Source: JAXDMK01 sp963790325 | Lineage (GTDB): Bacteria; Actinomycetota; Acidimicrobiia; Acidimicrobiales; AC-14 | DNA: 64,000 bases | NCBI GenBank assembly: GCA_963790325.1 | Contig: CAWBNY010000003.1 | Span: 248,001 to 312,000 of the forward strand | Direction: 5' to 3' | Shown: positions 60,675 to 64,000 of the stretch, one piece after another | Position numbering within the stretch: position 1 is the stretch's first letter | Layout: every line of letters starts with the position of its first letter | Notes under the pieces: model-generated | The model's database searches: none | The model's input: the letters and a program-made list of their open reading frames with translations, nothing else | What the model was told of the DNA's origin: nothing | Translations under genes and position numbers: made by a program

Positions 60675-61385
60675 TCACGCGAAGCGAAGCCGTCGCTCCA
60701 ACACGTCCTGAGCCACGTCGAGGAGCGGTCGATCGTTGGCGAAGGCGCTCGATCGGAGGCGGAGGAGCGCCACGGCCACGCTGACGTCGAGCTGCGCGGA
60801 GACCATCCCCGCCGCCTGGTGGACCGCGATCCTCAGGTCCAGGCCCGCTTCGAGCTCGGCGCCGAGGGTTCCCGGGGCGACTCCGGTCTGCATGGCCAGG
60901 ATGGTGCGGGCGGCCAAGCCGGCCAGCACGAGGCCGTTGGCGTAGCCCTCGTCGTCGAGGGGACCAGGGGAGTCCCGGTACAGGGTGAGAGCGCCGAGGC
61001 GGATGGCACCGACGTGCAGGGGGAAAGCGAAGACGGCCTGTGCTCCGGCGTCGACGGCGAGCGGGCTGAACGCGACCCAACGGAGAGCGGACGGGTTCGC
61101 CAGGTCTATCTCCACCATCGGTCGGTCCTGGTCGAAGGCGTCGATGCTCGGACCTTCGCCGAGCGTGTACTGGAGGGCCTCGATGCGGGCCCCCACGCCG
61201 TCGGAGCTCCACCCCCCCTCGTGTGGCACGTCGCGGGACATGAGCATCATCCCTGCGCCGGTCACCGCCGTGATCTCTACGCTGACCTCGCATATCCGGG
61301 CGGCGAGGCGATCGGCGTTGGCGCCGGGCTCGAGGCGCGACAGGATGTGCAACAGCCTGTCACCGCTCACGCCCGGATGACCCAC
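60675..61385 (-). CDS. GAF-ANTAR regulator
   Basis: The 236-residue protein has a GAF domain (ITAVTGAGMMLMSRD to LGALTLYRDS) and a shorter ANTAR domain (IAVHQAAGMVSAQLDVSVAVALLRLRSSAFANDRPLLDVAQ, in parts). It lies 111 bases upstream of the other GAF-ANTAR gene, same strand, so the pair may be co-transcribed. A small hairpin (CCCACA-TCG-TGTGGG) overlaps its GTG start. Confidence 0.85.
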   Translation of the reverse strand: MGHPGVSGDRLLHILSRLEPGANADRLAARICEVSVEITAVTGAGMMLMSRDVPHEGGWSSDGVGARIEALQYTLGEGPSIDAFDQDRPMVEIDLANPSALRWVAFSPLAVDAGAQAVFAFPLHVGAIRLGALTLYRDSPGPLDDEGYANGLVLAGLAARTILAMQTGVAPGTLGAELEAGLDLRIAVHQAAGMVSAQLDVSVAVALLRLRSSAFANDRPLLDVAQDVLERRLRFA

Positions 61386-61679
61386 ATCGTGTGGGAGCGG
61401 ACGGCTGGGGGAGAGTTCGCCCCGTCGTGCCCCATGGCGGCCTCCTCATCGGCACTGCTGAGGCGCTCGACGGGGACTTGATCGAGCACCGGCCGGCCTC
61501 GGCCGGATTAGACCCCGTACCTTACCCGCGCCGGGGGCGGCTGAGTGCGGGGAGCAGCAGGCTGCCTGAATCGTCTGGCTTTCGCGGAGGCTCTGCACCT
61601 TGGAGGTGAGACCGGAGCACGACCCCGAGAAGCCGCTGCCGCTGGGTGGCGGCGAGCGGCTGTTCCACCGGCGCGTCCG
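61386..61679. other. Region of 294 bases with no confident gene
   Basis: Upstream of the second GAF-ANTAR gene. It contains the short hairpin at its left end and a possible 39-residue plus-strand peptide (61606-61725) with a TTGGAG ribosome-like sequence, which overlaps the next minus-strand gene and is not convincing. Confidence 0.4.
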
Positions 61680-61865
61680 TCAGGCGGACTTGCGGAACGC
61701 AGGGCCGAGCATTGCGCACAGGTAGTCGAGGACCACGGGGGCCAGGGTGTTCGTATGACCCCGGGGGCAGCTCGACCGGAAGAGAGCCTCACCGGGTGCC
61801 GGTGGGAGGAGGTCGGCCAGGATCCAGCAGGTGGGGCAGGGGACGACCTCGTCGTCGGGGGACAT
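61680..61865 (-). CDS. Small Cys-containing protein, 61 residues
   Basis: The ATG at 61865 overlaps the stop of the upstream 93-residue gene by one base (TGATG). The peptide has VVPCPTCWILADLL, SSCPRGHTNTL and one further Cys near the end. A zinc-ribbon-like role is possible. No family is recognised. Confidence 0.5.
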   Translation of the reverse strand: MSPDDEVVPCPTCWILADLLPPAPGEALFRSSCPRGHTNTLAPVVLDYLCAMLGPAFRKSA

Positions 61866-62146
61866 CACGCCGCCTCGGGGTACGCCGGCTCGACGAAGAG
61901 GTCGAACGGAAAGGCGGTGTCGACGGCGGCGGTGGTCAGGGCGTTCTCGATCAGGCCGGTGGGGGAGGCGCCGATGATGATGCCGAGGGCGAGAGCCAGG
62001 CCCGCCACCTGACCCGCCTCCCACCCGTCTCCGAACCCGGCCAGGTAATCGACGTTCGGCGCCTCGGGAGCGGTCCGCGACACCGCCCACTGCCGGGCGG
62101 CCGCGTTCTGGAGGAAGCCTCGGCACAGCGCCTCGATCATGTCCAT
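61865..62146 (-). CDS. Hypothetical protein with one hydrophobic segment, 93 residues
   Basis: The ATG is preceded by GAGGAGGCGGCG, a good ribosome site. The peptide has an N-terminal helix (MDMIEALCRGFLQNAAARQW) and a hydrophobic stretch (AGQVAGLALALGIIIGASPTG). It is coupled by TGATG to the Cys-containing gene downstream. No function is recognised. Confidence 0.5.
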   Translation of the reverse strand: MDMIEALCRGFLQNAAARQWAVSRTAPEAPNVDYLAGFGDGWEAGQVAGLALALGIIIGASPTGLIENALTTAAVDTAFPFDLFVEPAYPEAA

Positions 62147-62335
62147 CGCCGCCTCCTCCTCTCACGGGTCTCTACCCCTAACGAGTCCCGATCGAGACGG
62201 GTGATACGAGACGAACGGATCGGGTGGCCCGGACCGCGAGAGCCCGGAGGTGCCCGACCGGGAACCCCGGTGAGTCCGCCTGTCGTCAGGCGGCGGAAGG
62301 TTCCTCCACCCAGACCCACCTCGGTGGAACCGGTC

Positions 62336-62599
62336 TCAGCGATTGGAACGCTTCGAGAGAGCGCCGACCCGATCGCCGATGATGACGAGCAGGACTGCGG
62401 CGGCGATGGCCACCACCGCACCCAGGAAGTTCAACTCGAAGAGGTCACCCGTCCCCAGGGAGTTGGCTACGAGGCCCCCGACCACCGAGCCGAGCAGACC
62501 GAGAACCAGCGTCGTCAAGACGCTCAGGTGCTGCTTGCCGGGAACGACCAGCCGCGCCAGTGCGCCCACCACCAGGCCGAAGACGATGAAACCGATCAT
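62336..62599 (-). CDS. GlsB/YeaQ/YmgE-family small membrane protein
   Basis: The 87-residue protein has three hydrophobic helices and the family pattern MIGFIVFGLVVGALARLVVPGKQ followed by GLLGSVVGGLVAN. Members are called transglycosylase-associated proteins and respond to stress; the biochemical role is unclear. GGAGGC precedes the ATG at 62599. Confidence 0.85.
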   Translation of the reverse strand: MIGFIVFGLVVGALARLVVPGKQHLSVLTTLVLGLLGSVVGGLVANSLGTGDLFELNFLGAVVAIAAAVLLVIIGDRVGALSKRSNR

Positions 62600-62755
62600 G
62601 TGTCCAAGCCTCCTACTCGCCGGTCGCCACATGATCGCACTTCTCAAGGGTCGGCCGGCATGGGCCGTTGCCGCCCGGAAGGCGTCGTTCGATGACGGGC
62701 GTCGTCCTCCTTGCGTCGCGGTTCGTAGAGTTGGACGGCGTGACACCCGCCGGTC

Positions 62756-63514
62756 GTGGCTGGCGGCGGCCGGAACGAAAGAAGGCGTTCGCTGAGCACT
62801 CGGATCACCTGTCTCTGCTTCGATGCCAACGACCCCTCGCGCTTGGCGCGATTCTGGGCCTCGGCGCTGGACTGGGAGGTCGGCGACGAGACCGACGAGG
62901 AAGTCGGTCTGCTGCCGACGGACGGAACCGGCTTCGAGTTCCTGTTCCTTCCCGTTCCGGAGCCGAAGACCGGAAAGAACCGGCTCCACCTCGATCTCGT
63001 CAGCGAATCACCCGAGCACCAGGCGAAGATGGTCGACCGGCTCATCGCTTTGGGGGCGCAGCGGATCGACGTCGGCCAGGGTGATGTCTCCTGGGTCGTG
63101 ATGGCCGACCCTGAGGGCAACGAGTTCTGTGTGGTCGTAAGAGGAGATTTCCTGGCTACCACCGACCGGATCGGTTCCCTCGTGTTCGAGCCCGCCGATC
63201 CGATCGTCGGCCGGTTCTGGAGTGAGGCGGCGGGCTGGCCGATCGTGTACGACCGGGACGGCGACACCGCCATCAGGGCGCCGGACGGACAGGGGCCGTT
63301 CGTGACGTTCGGCCCACCGACCGGCGCGGTCAAGACGGGGAAGAACCGGCTTCACCTCGACATCGCACCGCCGGCCGACGGGGACCAGGTTGCGGAGGTC
63401 GAGCGTCTCAGCGCACTCGGGGCGCGACGGGTCGACATCGGCCAGGGTGACGTTTCCTGGGTCGTGATGGCCGACCCGGAGGGCAACGAGTTCTGCGTGC
63501 TCACCCCTCGCTGA
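62756..63514 (+). CDS. Protein with two VOC (glyoxalase-like) domains
   Basis: The 252-residue protein consists of two similar halves, each ending in QGDVSWVVMADPEGNEFCV. This is the beta-alpha-beta-beta-beta repeat of the vicinal oxygen chelate family, which includes glyoxalases, dioxygenases and antibiotic-binding proteins. Possible metal ligands are in NRLHLDL and the Glu of GNEFCV. The two repeats share a stretch of about 60 bases at very high DNA identity. The start is GTG 62756; a later start near LSTRITCLCFDA is possible. Confidence 0.78.
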   Translation: MAGGGRNERRRSLSTRITCLCFDANDPSRLARFWASALDWEVGDETDEEVGLLPTDGTGFEFLFLPVPEPKTGKNRLHLDLVSESPEHQAKMVDRLIALGAQRIDVGQGDVSWVVMADPEGNEFCVVVRGDFLATTDRIGSLVFEPADPIVGRFWSEAAGWPIVYDRDGDTAIRAPDGQGPFVTFGPPTGAVKTGKNRLHLDIAPPADGDQVAEVERLSALGARRVDIGQGDVSWVVMADPEGNEFCVLTPR

Positions 63515-63626
63515 GATGAGACCGCTGACGGGGCCGGAACGGCCACGATCACCTGCAACCGGCCTGACGATGGCGACCCGCCGGCGCCGGGGAATGGGCG
63601 GTGGCATCCCGGGGTAGGCGTCGGTC

Positions 63627-64000
63627 GTGCCGAACGCGTTGCCACAGCCCCGCGGGCCGATCAGCGAGGCCGTGATCACGGCGCTGCGGACCAACTCGCT
63701 CGCCCCGCTGGCGGCCATCGCCGCTCTCGCCGACGACCCCCTCAGCGGCGATGACAGCCACCTTGCGCTTCACTGCTGCTACGGCCTCTTCCACGATGGC
63801 TACCGCGGCGTCGACGACCGGTGGGAGTGGGAGCCGGTGCTGCTCCGCCTCCGCCGCCGGCTGGAGGAGCGCTTCCTCTCGGCGCTGCGCGCCGAGCATC
63901 GGGCCGGCACGCCGCCCGCCGAGGGGCAGGTTGCCGGCGCCCTGGAGGACCTGATCCGCGCCGGGACGTCCGCGCCGTCACCGTCCCGGCATCTGTCGGA
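63627..64000 (+). CDS. Iron-containing redox enzyme family protein, 5' part
   Basis: The first 124 codons are seen; the gene runs off the right edge. The peptide has LALHCCYGLFHDGYRGVDDRWEWEPVLLRLRRRLEERF (in parts), a pattern of haem-oxygenase-like diiron proteins annotated as iron-containing redox enzymes. His and Glu residues in this helix are candidate metal ligands. A GTG at 63627 is the best start. Substrate is unknown. Confidence 0.7.
   Translation, partial: MPNALPQPRGPISEAVITALRTNSLAPLAAIAALADDPLSGDDSHLALHCCYGLFHDGYRGVDDRWEWEPVLLRLRRRLEERFLSALRAEHRAGTPPAEGQVAGALEDLIRAGTSAPSPSRHLS

Noticed and set aside
61606..61725. A 39-residue plus-strand peptide with a ribosome-like site
   Set aside because: Overlaps a better minus-strand gene, too short for confidence, no family.

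Overview
The window is high-GC, gene-dense bacterial DNA with many GTG/TTG starts, ATGA/TGATG gene overlaps, a WhiB regulator, GAF-ANTAR proteins, an InhA-type enoyl reductase and recurrent TANNNT hexamers 6-8 bases before start codons. Together these point to an actinobacterium. The mix of an alpha-carboxysome, Calvin-cycle genes and this gene order suggests an autotrophic member of the Acidimicrobiia; the class-level placement is an inference, not something read directly from the sequence.

Layout. 1-3.9 kb: the edge of a response regulator, then hisI, trpE, a YgfZ-type folate-binding protein and a lipoprotein. 3.9-7.9 kb: a methyltransferase, a glycosyltransferase-like protein and an OmpR-type two-component system with a direct-repeat operator candidate. 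8.2-13 kb: a trp cluster, trpC-trpB2-trpF-trpB1-trpA, carrying two different tryptophan synthase beta genes. 13-19.7 kb: a translationally coupled type II fatty acid synthesis operon (fabD, a biotinyl-like protein lacking the lysine, fabH, fabG, acpP, fabF, a carboxyltransferase, fabI). 19.7-31.6 kb: a secreted protease, Bcp peroxiredoxin, tRNA-Leu(CAA), a phosphatase, a Nudix protein, tRNA-Val(TAC), an MMPL transporter, a HAD/GH65 phosphorylase pair, a tryptophanase-like lyase and a SepX/GlpR-like membrane protein. 31.7-35.1 kb: a class A penicillin-binding protein, a zinc-ribbon coiled-coil protein and a membrane protein.

35.2-54.9 kb is the most interesting part: an autotrophy island. Phosphoribulokinase and ribulose-phosphate epimerase come first, then a NarL-type two-component system, a toxin-antitoxin-like gene pair, class I fructose-bisphosphate aldolase and a divergent CbbR. 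CbbR faces a long co-directional carbon-concentrating cluster: cbbL, cbbS, a separate 103-residue CsoS2-N-like gene, csoS2, csoSCA, csoS4A, csoS4B, csoS1, an acRAF-like chaperone, a small disordered protein, a Nudix-TenI fusion, and the bicarbonate pump genes dabB-dabA. The pump would load the cytosol with bicarbonate, CsoSCA would turn it into CO2 inside the shell, and CsoS2 would tie RuBisCO to the shell.

54.9-64 kb holds housekeeping and accessory genes: a surface protein with an LARTG tail, WhiB with two CRP-like sites upstream, DNA-3-methyladenine glycosylase, a methyltransferase, a TadG-like protein, two GAF-ANTAR regulators, small membrane proteins, a double VOC-domain protein and the start of an iron-containing redox enzyme.

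Three genes (fabG, the carboxyltransferase and csoS2) are interrupted by what looks like one extra G or C inside a homopolymer run. This may be sequencing or assembly error, although recoding cannot be excluded for csoS2. No insertion sequence, CRISPR array, prophage or rRNA was seen.
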